Source: Flavobacterium sp. Root420 (GTDB lineage: Bacteria > Bacteroidota > Bacteroidia > Flavobacteriales > Flavobacteriaceae). From it: a stretch of 64,000 nt of DNA. Location: positions 310,394-374,393 of the forward strand of contig NZ_LMEF01000001.1 of NCBI RefSeq assembly GCF_001427905.1, in the 5' to 3' direction. The position numbers were made by a program, and so were the translations under genes. The notes beneath the pieces were generated by a model. That model ran no database searches, was not told the origin of the DNA, and saw only the letters and a program-made list of their open reading frames with translations. Below, in pieces: positions 17,153 to 25,204 of this stretch (positions are counted from its first letter, which is position 1; each line of letters opens with the position of its first letter).

Positions 17153-17326
17153 TTTTACCGCAAAGTTCGCAAAGTTTTTTTCCGGAGCGTTAATAATTGG
17201 CTTTATTAAGATCGCAAAGCTTTGTGAATACAACTTTGCGACCTTGTGGCTTGCGAGATTAAATAGGAATAGCTTTGTGAACTTTGCGTATCCCGAGGCT
17301 TCGGGATTGTGAACTTTGCGGTAAAA
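17153..17326. repeat. GCAAAG-type dispersed repeat block bounded by inverted repeats
   Basis: The block starts with TTTTACCGCAAAGTTC (17153-17168) and ends with its exact reverse complement (17311-17326). Inside are several GCAAAG and CTTTGCG phrases and the hairpin TCCCGAGGCTTCGGGA (17291-17306), which recurs exactly at 24290-24305. Together with the rest of 17069-17418 this 350-bp gap holds no ORF; it separates the divergent helicase and peptidase genes. Confidence 0.65.
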
Positions 17327-17387
17327 TTATAGACAAAGTTTGAAAAACTTGAAACCTGAAACAAAGAAAACCTTAAACTAATTTCTT

Positions 17388-17395
17388 TATATTTG
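17388..17395 (+). promoter_or_regulatory. -7 element of the M14 peptidase promoter
   Basis: TATATTTG fits TAnnTTTG and lies 23 bp before the ATG at 17419. No convincing TTTG is seen 19 bp upstream, so this is a partial match. Confidence 0.45.
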
Positions 17396-17418
17396 ATTCC
17401 TATTAAAAACCCAAATTC

Positions 17419-19146
17419 ATGAAACTTTTCACATTTTCCATTTTACTTTTCACCATAACGACTTTCGCTCAAAACAATAAAAAATATGATACTTTTTTTG
17501 AAAAAGGAAATGGAAATCAATCGGCATCTTATCAGGAAACTATTGCTTATTTTAAACTTTTAGCCAATGATTTTCCGACGATTCAGATTAAAGAAATGGG
17601 TTTGACGGATTCTGGAGAACCTTTGCATATGGTGACTTTTAATCCGGATAAGAAATTTGATTTTGATAAAATTCAGAAAACTAAAGCCGTTCTTTTTATC
17701 AATAACGGGATCCATGCCGGCGAACCTGACGGAATCGATGCGACTATGCAATTCTACAGAGATTTAGCAATTGGCAAAATGAAAGCACCAAAGAACACCG
17801 TTTTGGTTTGTATTCCGGTTTATAATATTGGAGGGGCTTTAAACCGCAATTCAACTACAAGAGCGAATCAGGATGGTCCGGAAATTTATGGCTTTAGAGG
17901 AAATGCAAGAAACTATGATTTAAACCGTGATTTAATGAAATCGGATACGCGAAATACGAAGAGTTTTGTAGCCGTTTTTCAGAAAATAAATGCTGATGTT
18001 TTTATTGATAATCATGTCAGCAATGGCTCAGATTATCAATACAAACTAACTTATATTATGACACAACATAATAAATTAGGAACTGTTTTGGGTGATTACA
18101 TGAATGATGTAATGATGCCTGCTTTGGTAAAAGATTTACAACAAAAGAAAATTGAAACAACACCTTATGTAGATTCTTTTAAAGATACACCAGACAAAGG
18201 TTTTGGACAGTTTGTTGATAGTCCGCGATATACAACGGGTTATACTTCTTTGTTCAACACGATTGGATTTGTGGTTGAAACTCATATGCTAAAAAAGTAT
18301 GCAGAGCGCGTAAAAATGACTTACGAATACATGAAATCAACTATGGATTTTACTGATGCCAATTATCAAAAAATCAAGGAATTGCGTGTCAAAAATCTGG
18401 AACAATATCAACCTAAAAAATCGTATACTTTAAAATGGGAACTTGATAGCACAAAAGCCACTACTTTTTCGTTTTTAGGATATGAAGCCGGATACAAAAA
18501 AAGTGACGCTACAACAGGAGATCGTTTGTATTACGATCGTAGTAAACCGTACAAAAAAGACGTGCCTTATATAAAAGAATTCAAATCACTAAAAGACGTT
18601 GTTGTACCGTCTGCTTATATCATTCCGCGTGGTTATTGGAATATAATTGATCTTTTGAAGAACAACAATATCTCATTTACACAACTTAAAAACGATACCA
18701 TTATAGAAGTCGAAAGTTATAAAATTGCGGATTTTAAAACATTTTCAAATGCCTATGAAGGTCATTATATGCACTACAATACGAACGTAACTTCTAAAAT
18801 GGTGAAAATGGCTTTCGACAAAGGCGATTATCTCATTTCTACAAAACAAAAAGGAGTAAAATACTTAATAGAAGCTTTTGAACCGGAAGGTGTTGATTCG
18901 TTCTTTAACTGGAATTTCTTTGATCCAATTTTACAGCAAAAGGAGCATTACTCAGAATATATTTTTGAAGATACTGCGGCAAAATTACTAAAAGATAATC
19001 CAGCTTTAAAAGCCGAATTCGAAACCAAAAAACAATCTGATACAGCATTTGCTAAAAACTCCGAAGCGCAATTGGATTGGATTTACAAGCATTCTGTTTA
19101 TTATGAAAAGGCTCATATGCAGTATCCTGTTTATCGTGTGTTGTAG
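17419..19146 (+). CDS. Secreted M14-family zinc carboxypeptidase-like peptidase
   Basis: 575 residues with signal peptide MKLFTFSILLFTITTFAQ. The M14 core follows: zinc-binding HAGEPDG near residue 97 (HxxE), substrate-binding Arg region RNYDLNRDLMKSDT near 170, a second metal His in VFIDNHVSNGSDY near 197, and the general base Glu in VVETHML near 290. These are in the expected order, so the enzyme is probably active, periplasmic or secreted. The C-terminal 250 residues (KKSYTLKWELDS onward) form an additional domain seen in Bacteroidota M14 proteins, perhaps for substrate binding. It likely trims peptides from extracellular protein; the exact specificity is unknown. Confidence 0.88.
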   Translation: MKLFTFSILLFTITTFAQNNKKYDTFFEKGNGNQSASYQETIAYFKLLANDFPTIQIKEMGLTDSGEPLHMVTFNPDKKFDFDKIQKTKAVLFINNGIHAGEPDGIDATMQFYRDLAIGKMKAPKNTVLVCIPVYNIGGALNRNSTTRANQDGPEIYGFRGNARNYDLNRDLMKSDTRNTKSFVAVFQKINADVFIDNHVSNGSDYQYKLTYIMTQHNKLGTVLGDYMNDVMMPALVKDLQQKKIETTPYVDSFKDTPDKGFGQFVDSPRYTTGYTSLFNTIGFVVETHMLKKYAERVKMTYEYMKSTMDFTDANYQKIKELRVKNLEQYQPKKSYTLKWELDSTKATTFSFLGYEAGYKKSDATTGDRLYYDRSKPYKKDVPYIKEFKSLKDVVVPSAYIIPRGYWNIIDLLKNNNISFTQLKNDTIIEVESYKIADFKTFSNAYEGHYMHYNTNVTSKMVKMAFDKGDYLISTKQKGVKYLIEAFEPEGVDSFFNWNFFDPILQQKEHYSEYIFEDTAAKLLKDNPALKAEFETKKQSDTAFAKNSEAQLDWIYKHSVYYEKAHMQYPVYRVL

Positions 19147-19306
19147 ATTTTTTTTTACCGCAATTGGCGCAAAGATTTTATTACTTTGAAAGTGTTGAGA
19201 AAATGTTAAGATCACAAAGCTGTTCGTGTAATCTTTGTCAAAGTTTTGAATTTGAAAGATAAATGAAATTAAAAAAAATGCTTTTTTTTAAACAAACCAA
19301 TAAATA

Positions 19307-19679
19307 ATGACATATAAACTTTTTCTTGATGACATTAGAGATGTAAAAATGGTTTACAAAAACCTAACAGATGAAGATTTTGTTATTGTTCGGAATTTTC
19401 ATGATTTTAAAAAAGTTATACTTAAAAATGGGCTTCCGGAATTGATTAGTTTTGATAATGATTTAGGGCTGGCTTGATGAGAATGATATTGTTGCAGAAG
19501 ATGGTTATGCCGCAGCAAAATGGTTAGTTTACAAGTCTGGGCTCGATTTACAAAATCTAAAATTCAATGTTCATTCAGCAAATCCTGTTGCAAGTCAACA
19601 AATCCAAAGTTTACTTGATAACTATATTAAACATTTGAATAGTTTAAAAAAAATGATGAAAGATAAAGAAAATGATTAA
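19307..19679 (+). pseudogene. Frameshifted cREC-type (cyclic-phosphate-processing receiver-like) protein
   Basis: ATG at 19307 opens MTYKLFLDDIRDVKM and runs to a stop at 19475-19477. In the next frame the family sequence continues without a gap in sense (WLDENDIVAEDGYAAAKWLV, then FNVHSANPVASQQIQSLL) to a stop at 19677-19679. Removing one base near 19470-19474 restores a protein of 123 residues, the usual length. The LFLDDIRD start, ISFDNDLG and VHSANPV match the small receiver-like family called cyclic-phosphate processing receiver domain, known from RNA-repair and phage contexts. As written the gene is broken; sequencing error is possible. Confidence 0.75.
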
Positions 19680-20052
19680 AAAGATTCTAAGAGCATTACT
19701 GATTTCAATAATTCAAATTATTGGATTAGCAATTATTCACTATAGTTTTAATCATTTTTATCCAATACAACATAGATCAGTTGGATTTGGATTGACCATT
19801 TTTTGCACTGGAATTGTTTTTATATTCTCTATTCTTTCGTTTAATTTTTATCTGGAATTTTTCAAAAGAAATATTTATTGGATCGCATTTTCTCTTTTAA
19901 TTCTAACTAGTACTTTTCCCTTGCAAGCATTTGATGTCAGACCTTTAAGAAGTTTATTTTTAATTCTGCTCGCTTTATGTGGATTTTTATCTTCATTAGC
20001 TTTGAATAAGTGGATAATGAAAAGTAATGTAAAAACCAAAACGAAATTTTGA
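19672..20052 (+). CDS. Small multi-pass membrane protein, unknown function
   Basis: 126 residues. Four hydrophobic segments at about 6-24, 38-58, 66-82 and 92-108 with basic residues between them (KFFKRN-like loop, KWIMKSNVKTKTKF tail) indicate a tetraspanning inner-membrane protein. No family recognised. The start codon overlaps the last 8 bases of the frameshifted cREC gene, which suggests the pair were once translated together. It is followed within 10 bp by the structured element at 20062. Confidence 0.6.
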   Translation: MIKKILRALLISIIQIIGLAIIHYSFNHFYPIQHRSVGFGLTIFCTGIVFIFSILSFNFYLEFFKRNIYWIAFSLLILTSTFPLQAFDVRPLRSLFLILLALCGFLSSLALNKWIMKSNVKTKTKF

Positions 20053-20061
20053 AAGCGACAA

Positions 20062-20178
20062 TCGCGTGAGGGATAGAAGCTGGCTACCGAAGTAGCGCGC
20101 ATAGCCCGACAGCATCCCGATAAGAGGGCGTATACGCGCATGGTAATTTGCCCTCTTATCGGGATGGTGGCACGCCCA
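20062..20178 (+). ncRNA. Structured intergenic element, copy A (candidate ncRNA)
   Basis: Shared blocks with the copy at 21822-21940 are CG.TGAG.GATAGAAGC, ATAGCCCGACAGCAT and GTGGCA.GC, in the same order. Between them are two hairpins: GCTAC/GTAGC (20083-20087 with 20092-20096), and a perfect 16-bp stem (20114-20129 with 20150-20165, core CCCGATAAGAGGGC). GCGTG at 20064-20068 can also pair with CACGC at 20171-20175 to close the whole element. The hairpin sequences differ between copies but both still pair. I recognise the general sequence type from flavobacterial intergenic DNA but cannot name an Rfam family with certainty. Strand is given for the orientation described; transcription is not shown. 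Confidence 0.6.
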
Positions 20179-20253
20179 AATCTGTATCGGAAAATTAATT
20201 TCAAAAAATCACTTAAGTATGTCTTCCCATAAAAATATTCAATTACAATACTT

Positions 20254-20261
20254 TATATTTG
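20254..20261 (+). promoter_or_regulatory. -7 element upstream of the 20307 gene
   Basis: TATATTTG matches TAnnTTTG, 45 bp before the ATG at 20307. No TTTG at the expected upstream spacing. Confidence 0.4.
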
Positions 20262-20306
20262 ATAGGAAATCTAATTAGGTGGTAAATATAAAAAAGCTAA
20301 AACAAA

Positions 20307-20801
20307 ATGGATATTTCTTTCTTTCTAAACCATTTTCAAAAAGTAGCAGATCAACTTGATCTAAAGCTTTTAGATGAAAAACAAATTAAAGTTTCGGTTG
20401 ACATTTTTCTGGATTCTGCTTGCTTAAAATTGTACAAAAAATCGTGGACAAATGATATTAAAAATCCTTTAACAGCCGAATCAAGAATCTTTTTTTCGGT
20501 TTGGATTAACGACAGCACGATACAGAAACAAAAAATAATGTACAATACCCACGCTTTGAAATTGCGAAATTTAAAAGGTTACTCCATACAAAGCAGAAAA
20601 TTTGCTGAAACTTTTAGAACAGGTTTTAAAGTTTATCAGAATGATTGGTCAAATGTGAGTGTAAATCACGGTCCATTAACTTTAATGGAAGGCTGGATAA
20701 AACTGGATTTAGAAAATATTAAAAAGGACATTTTAGAACTGGCGAATAACTTTCTTACAATCGAACATTTGATCGATGAAACTCTTGTACAATTTAAATA
20801 G
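20307..20801 (+). CDS. Hypothetical cytosolic protein
   Basis: 164 residues, no signal peptide, no membrane helix. Composition is mixed alpha/beta with an aromatic middle (FFSVWINDSTIQKQK, then HALKLRNLKGYSIQSRKFAE) and an amphipathic C-terminal helix (LENIKKDILELANNFL). I do not recognise a family. An intact reading frame over 164 codons with a -7 element upstream argues for a real gene, in contrast to its frameshifted neighbours on both sides. Confidence 0.6.
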   Translation: MDISFFLNHFQKVADQLDLKLLDEKQIKVSVDIFLDSACLKLYKKSWTNDIKNPLTAESRIFFSVWINDSTIQKQKIMYNTHALKLRNLKGYSIQSRKFAETFRTGFKVYQNDWSNVSVNHGPLTLMEGWIKLDLENIKKDILELANNFLTIEHLIDETLVQFK

Positions 20802-20829
20802 CAAAACAGTCAAATCGTTAAATTAAAAT

Positions 20830-21796
20830 ATGGTAAAAAAATACAACTCTCTTCTTATTTTTGGAATGATAGAAACTATGCTGTTAGTAATAGACTTCTG
20901 TTTTACACCAAAAAACAGCCCTCTTTCATTTTTTCAATTTTAACAGCTCTCTTCTTTATTGTAGCTCCATCATATATTATTTTTTGAGTACAAGAGAACA
21001 AACAGAATTTACGTTTTGGTTTGTTTTTTATCTGGCATTCAAAACGACGCCTTACTTGTTTCCGATGAATGGAAACTTTTTCAAGATAATTTTTGACTGG
21101 AAAATTTATTTCAACATTGCGTTTCTCTTGTTTCTAATCTGGACTGTTGTTCATTTAATAATGAACTTTAAAAGAAATATAAAACATATCGATATTGAAA
21201 ATCAGGATGATTATTCTGTCATCATTAATTCTTTGCAAGAATCATTTAAGTTTAAAAAGTTAAATACAATAATCGCTTTCGAGATATGTTCTTTCTATTA
21301 CTGTTTTATTAAATGGTCAGGCAATAAAACTTCTGAGAATCAATATTCAGGATATAAAAATAGTGGTGTCAGTGCCGTTTATATTGGATTAATGCTCGCT
21401 TCAATTGCCGATGTATTTTTGATATTACATATTTATCTATTAATTAATTTAACAGGACATTTAAAAGCAATAATTTTTAGAAGACATCTTATTTCATCAG
21501 ATAAAATTTTAATCAGGTACGGTCTTTTCAATTCGTTAGAAATTCCTATTAGCTCCATAGAAAAAAATAAGCAAATTTGAAGGAGATTATGAGAAAAGTA
21601 ATGAACTCTTGTAAAGTTTGCACTATTAGGCAAATTAGAACCTCATAATGTCGCTATTGAATGTAAAAACAGTATATCAGTTAGTTTACCTTTTGGAATC
21701 GTAAAAAATCCAAAAATGTTATTATTATTCGTCGATGATGTCGATGTATTTATTGCGAAAGTAAACTCTAACTGTGAGAAATTCTCACGAACTTAA
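20830..21796 (+). pseudogene. Multi-frameshifted membrane protein gene
   Basis: Fragments in successive frames read as one protein. ATG at 20830 gives MVKKYNSLLIFGMIETMLLV and ends near 20940. The next frame carries LTALFFIVAPSYIIF to 20987. A third runs from there to 21580 (STREQTEFTFWFVFYLAFKT to IPISSIEKNKQ). The next has FEGDYEKSNEL, and a final frame reads LVKFALLGKLEPHNVAIEC to LFVDDVDVFIAKVNSN and stops at 21796. That is four frameshifts, near 20940, 20983, 21576 and 21608. The repaired product would be about 320 residues with five or six membrane segments and a soluble beta-rich tail. A 198-codon frame from a TTG at 20984 is an artefact of this decay. Confidence 0.7.
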
Positions 21797-21821
21797 AACA
21801 GTAAGTAACAATAAAGTGTAG

Positions 21822-21940
21822 CTCCGCATGAGAGATAGAAGCAATCCGCCACGGCGGAGCGGATAGCCCGACAGCATTTAAAAAAAGGCCTAATGAATGT
21901 AAAGTTGATTATGGCTTTTTTTAAGTGGTGGCAGGCACAA
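21822..21940 (+). ncRNA. Structured intergenic element, copy B (candidate ncRNA)
   Basis: Same order of conserved blocks as copy A at 20062: GCATGAGAGATAGAAGC, GGATAGCCCGACAGCAT and GTGGTGGCAGGC. The first hairpin is TCCGCC/GGCGGA (21845-21850 with 21853-21858) and the second is a TTAAAAAAAGGCC stem (21878-21890) pairing with GGCTTTTTTTAA (21913-21924) with one bulge. Neither hairpin shares sequence with copy A, yet both pair. It follows directly on the decayed membrane-protein gene. Confidence 0.6.
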
Positions 21941-21978
21941 ATTATCTTGTACTTTCAGGTAATAATTAACTCAATTAA

Positions 21979-22209
21979 TCACTGGCTATTCTCGTCTTTT
22001 ATACCTTTAAGCAGTGCATAAATTGCCATTGCATGTCCTTGGCCTAAATCAAATTCTTCTTTAAGCCAGTTAACAATGTCTCCTGCTTTTACTTCTGGTT
22101 TGAGTTTTCGGTCTTGTGTGAAACTTTTTTGTTCTGCTAAAGCTCTAAATTCGGCCGGACCATTTCCCGTCTTTTCTTTAATTGTTTTTAAATATCCTTG
22201 AAATGACAT
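21979..22209 (-). CDS. DUF4287 domain protein
   Basis: 76 residues, helical and basic, no signal peptide. SFQGYLKTIKEKTGNGPAEF, followed by LKPEVKAGDIVNWLKEEFDLGQGHAMAIYALLK, is the DUF4287 pattern that I recognise; the GHAMAIY end is characteristic. No function is established for the family. It stands alone, with copy B of the structured element just downstream of its 3' end. Confidence 0.82.
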   Translation of the reverse strand: MSFQGYLKTIKEKTGNGPAEFRALAEQKSFTQDRKLKPEVKAGDIVNWLKEEFDLGQGHAMAIYALLKGIKDENSQ

Positions 22210-22353
22210 AACAATCTATTTAGGTGATTACTCTAATACACGAAAGTACAAATTAAATTTTTAGATCATATAACCAACTAATATCAACCACAAAGTATCG
22301 AAACAAAGTTTATCTTGCCTCTTATTTCTTGTTTCTTGCCTCTAATTTCTACA

Positions 22354-22965
22354 CTACTCTTCAATAGAAATCTTACTCTCTTCTTCAAAAAGCAGTTTAA
22401 TGTTTTCGTAGGAGTTTTTCAAAGCTTCTTTGATTTGATCGGGATTTAGCCAGGCTACTTTTTCAATTCCTTCTTCGATTTGACCTTGTGGAGTTCCTTC
22501 GAAATCAGAAAACATTTCGAACCAATGGGTAATTTTGAGTTTGTATTTACCGTTTCGTTTAAAAACGTGATATGTTTTTTGGAGTTTATTTACGATTCGG
22601 AGTTTGCCTACGCCGGTTTCTTCTTCGACTTCGCGCATTGCCGTGTTTTCAATTTCTTCACCTTTTTCGATTCCGCCTTTTGGTAAATCCCATTTTCCGT
22701 TTCTAAAAATGAATAAAACTTCGCCTTTTTTATTGTACACAAAGCCTCCTCCCGCTTTACTAACTGGTATTTTAGCTTTTAGAGTCTTCATAATCTCTCT
22801 TTCGTCGGGATGATATAAATAAGCCTTTTGAATTTTATTTTGAAATATTTTCACTATAAGCTGCTCAATATCAATACTCTCCAACAGAAACAATTGAAAA
22901 TTAGTCTCTCTCGAGATTTCATTTGTCAAAAAAAGTGGTTTGTCGTTCACAAAAACTTTATACAT
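22354..22965 (-). CDS. NUDIX hydrolase
   Basis: 203 residues. The Nudix box GX5EX7REUXEEXGU is complete: GGIEKGEEIENTAMREVEEE followed by TG. The preceding AGGGFVYNKKGEVLFIFRNG and WDLPKGG lead into it. The first 65 residues form an extra N-terminal part (FQLFLLESIDIEQLIVKIF) without a clear match. NUDIX enzymes cleave nucleoside diphosphates linked to another group; the substrate cannot be told. Its start codon is 7 bp from the divergent pyrE start, so the promoters of the two genes must overlap or extend into coding sequence. Confidence 0.85.
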   Translation of the reverse strand: MYKVFVNDKPLFLTNEISRETNFQLFLLESIDIEQLIVKIFQNKIQKAYLYHPDEREIMKTLKAKIPVSKAGGGFVYNKKGEVLFIFRNGKWDLPKGGIEKGEEIENTAMREVEEETGVGKLRIVNKLQKTYHVFKRNGKYKLKITHWFEMFSDFEGTPQGQIEEGIEKVAWLNPDQIKEALKNSYENIKLLFEEESKISIEE

Positions 22966-22968
22966 TTG
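22939..22968 (+). promoter_or_regulatory. Consensus promoter of pyrE overlapping the NUDIX start
   Basis: TTTG (22939-22942), an 18-nt spacer and TACATTTG (22961-22968) fit the Bacteroidota consensus. The -7 element contains the CAT that is the NUDIX start codon on the other strand (22963-22965) and ends 4 bp before the pyrE ATG, so the pyrE transcript would begin at or just around its start codon. Confidence 0.65.
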
Positions 22969-22972
22969 TATT

Positions 22973-23617
22973 ATGATTTTTAATAAAGATACTGCCGAAA
23001 AAACAGCCGAATTGCTTTTGCAAATAAATGCAATTAAATTGAATCCAGAAAATCCTTTTACATGGGCTTCTGGATGGAAATCGCCTATTTATTGTGATAA
23101 TAGGTTAATTCTTTCATTTCCGATCATCCGAAATTATGTTCGTGATGAATTTGCGAAAAACATTGAAAAACAATTTGGGAAACCAGATGTAATTGCCGGA
23201 GTGGCCACTGGAGCTATTGGAATTGGAATTCTGGTTGCTGAAAGCCTTGGATTGCCATTTGTATATGTGCGCCCGGAAGCTAAAAAACACGGAAGACAAA
23301 ATCAGGTTGAAGGTTTTTTACAAAAAGGCCAGAATGTGGTTGTTGTTGAAGATTTAATTAGTACCGGAAACAGCAGTTTGATGGCTGTTGAAGCTTTACG
23401 TAATGAAGGTGCCAATATTAAAGGAATGGCAGCGATTTTTACCTACGGTTTTGGTGTTGCCGAAGAAAATTTCAAAAACGCAAACATTGATTTATATACG
23501 TTGAGCAACTACGAAAATTTATTGGAATTAGCGGTTCAGAAACAATATATTACAGAAGAGCAACAGTCTACTTTGCAGGAATGGAACGCAATTCCATCAA
23601 CCTGGGGACAGGAGTAA
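22973..23617 (+). CDS. pyrE: Orotate phosphoribosyltransferase
   Basis: 214 residues from the ATG at 22973; an upstream alternative start falls inside the divergent NUDIX gene and is rejected. KSPIYCDNRLILSFP is the N-terminal orotate-binding region of PyrE, GVATGAIGIG the phosphate/loop segment, RPEAKKHGRQNQVEG the catalytic flexible loop, and VVVVEDLISTGNSSL the PRPP-binding motif. Length is typical. It makes orotidine 5'-phosphate from orotate and PRPP in pyrimidine synthesis. No other pyr gene is nearby. The close divergent promoter suggests a leaderless transcript. Confidence 0.95.
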   Translation: MIFNKDTAEKTAELLLQINAIKLNPENPFTWASGWKSPIYCDNRLILSFPIIRNYVRDEFAKNIEKQFGKPDVIAGVATGAIGIGILVAESLGLPFVYVRPEAKKHGRQNQVEGFLQKGQNVVVVEDLISTGNSSLMAVEALRNEGANIKGMAAIFTYGFGVAEENFKNANIDLYTLSNYENLLELAVQKQYITEEQQSTLQEWNAIPSTWGQE

Positions 23618-23756
23618 TTTTAGATTTTTGATTGTAGATTTTAGATTGACTTTCAAAAAGAATTGGAATTTGGAATTTAAAAATTGGAATTTATTTTAGT
23701 TACAATATAAAAAAAACCTTTGCGCACTTTGCGGTAAAAAAAATAAAAAATAAAAT

Positions 23757-24149
23757 ATGAACTTAGAAAGTCCAAAAGTTACTGTTCAGAAATCAGCTCA
23801 AGATCTGTTTGATCAATTATCTGATGTAAAGAATTTTGAAAAATTAATGCCGGATAATATCGCTAAATTTGAAGTAATTGGCGAAGATGCTTTCATTTTT
23901 GGATTGAAAGGTATGCCGGAAATAAAACTAAAAATGAAGGAAAAAACAGCACCAAGTCAAATTGTCTTAGGAGCTGCAAGTGATAAACTTCCTTTTACTT
24001 TGACTTCTAATATTGATAGTATTTCTGATTCAGAAAGTGCTGTACAATTATTCTTTGAAGGAGAATTCAATGCTATGATGGCGATGATGATCAAAGGACC
24101 AATCAGTAAATTCATTGAAACTTTAGCCAACAATATGACTAAATTATAA
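23757..24149 (+). CDS. SRPBCC-fold (polyketide-cyclase-like) protein
   Basis: 130 residues, cytosolic. The start PKVTVQKSAQDLFDQLSDVKNF is the usual SRPBCC/START-like beginning, with beta strands AKFEVIGEDAFIFGLKG and EIKLKMKEKT and a long C-terminal helix IKGPISKFIETLANNMTKL. The fold binds hydrophobic ligands; no ligand can be named. It is about 140 bp downstream of pyrE, separated by dispersed TTGGAATTT and CTTTGCGG phrases, so it may share the pyrE transcript. A weak terminator follows at 24198. Confidence 0.75.
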   Translation: MNLESPKVTVQKSAQDLFDQLSDVKNFEKLMPDNIAKFEVIGEDAFIFGLKGMPEIKLKMKEKTAPSQIVLGAASDKLPFTLTSNIDSISDSESAVQLFFEGEFNAMMAMMIKGPISKFIETLANNMTKL

Positions 24150-24197
24150 TTGTGAATTATAAATTGTTAATTGTTAATTCACGATTTACATAAAATT

Positions 24198-24229
24198 TTA
24201 AAAGCCTGATCTTATGATTGGGCTTTTTT
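24198..24229 (+). terminator. Weak terminator after the SRPBCC gene
   Basis: AAAGCC (24201-24206) pairs with GGCTTT (24221-24226) around a 14-nt interior, followed by T6. The stem is short. Confidence 0.5.
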
Positions 24230-24448
24230 ATAGCCACGAAGACACTAAGACACAAAGTTTTTATTTAGAATAATCTCGTAGAGTCTCGATCCCGAGGCTT
24301 CGGGAGCAAAGTTTAATTTTCTTTGTGGCTTAGCGACTTTGCGGCAAAACCCACACTCCATCCTCAAAAAACAACAGTTGGGAATTATAAATTATAGCAG
24401 AAAAAATAATTAATCGAAGTTTGATCCATAAAACTAACACAAACTAAA
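24230..24448. repeat. GCAAAG/ACACTAAGAC-type dispersed repeat region
   Basis: This gap contains GCCACGAAGACACTAAGACACAAAG, the exact second copy of the TCCCGAGGCTTCGGGA hairpin (24290-24305) and TTGTGGCTTAGCGACTTTGCGG. No ORF is supported. Similar text recurs at 25105-25200 and 63590-63700. Confidence 0.55.
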
Positions 24449-25105
24449 ATGGAAACAACGATTAAGATTTTAATTTACATTCATGCTTTTTTTGGAGGAG
24501 TCGGTTTAATGACGGGAATAGGAAGCGTTTTAGTAAAGAAAGGAAGTTCATTACATAAAAAAATGGGAAAATTATTCACCATTGGCATGTTGACCAGCTG
24601 TCTTATTTCTTTGCCAATTTGTTGGTTACCTAATCATCAGAATATCTTTTTATTTTTGATCGGATTATTTACCATCTATCTTGTGATTTCCGGAAACAGG
24701 GCTTCATCCTTCAAATACAAATCGAAAGCTGATTTTATAGATAAATTAATTTCCGGAAGTATGTTGTTCTTTTCTGTAGTAATGATTTCTATCGGACTAT
24801 ATTGCCAGTTAAACGCAATTGAAAATGGCATTTTATTTACCTTTTTCGGCGGATTTGGCCTCTTTATGACCACAAAAGATTTTATTTTTTACAAGAATGC
24901 TTCAGAATTTAATAAGAAGTGGCTTTCCAAGCATATCGGAAAAATGGTTGGCGCATTAATAGCTTCAATTACAGCTTTTATAGTTGCCGGAATAGGAATA
25001 GGTAATATAATTTCCTGGATGATGCCTTCTATTTTAGGAACAATTTATATTGTTTATTGGAACAGAAAAATAGTACCGAAAAAAGAAAATTTAGTAAAAG
25101 CGTAA
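24449..25105 (+). CDS. Multi-pass membrane protein, DUF2306-like
   Basis: 218 residues with six or seven hydrophobic segments spread over its whole length. The start IKILIYIHAFFGGVGLMTGIG and then KKGSSLHKKMGKLFTIGML resemble the DUF2306 membrane-protein family, where the HKxxG motif is typical. Family function unknown. Flanked by dispersed repeats on both sides, so it is probably a single-gene unit. Confidence in the family is moderate; confidence that it is an integral membrane protein is high. Confidence 0.68.
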   Translation: METTIKILIYIHAFFGGVGLMTGIGSVLVKKGSSLHKKMGKLFTIGMLTSCLISLPICWLPNHQNIFLFLIGLFTIYLVISGNRASSFKYKSKADFIDKLISGSMLFFSVVMISIGLYCQLNAIENGILFTFFGGFGLFMTTKDFIFYKNASEFNKKWLSKHIGKMVGALIASITAFIVAGIGIGNIISWMMPSILGTIYIVYWNRKIVPKKENLVKA

Positions 25106-25204
25106 ACTGCCACAAAGGCGCTAACGCACAAAATTTATTCTTTTTATTAGCGACTATAAAGCAAAACCTCAGAACCTTAGTACCTCAGAATCTCAGCACC
25201 TTTT

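Noticed and set aside
17153..17326. CRISPR array
   Set aside because: The repeated phrases are short, irregularly spaced and inverted; no direct repeats of 25-40 bp with even spacers, and no cas genes.
20984..21580. A 198-codon frame from TTG as a stand-alone membrane protein
   Set aside because: Sequence in other frames before and after it continues the same protein, so it is the middle of a frameshifted gene at 20830-21796.
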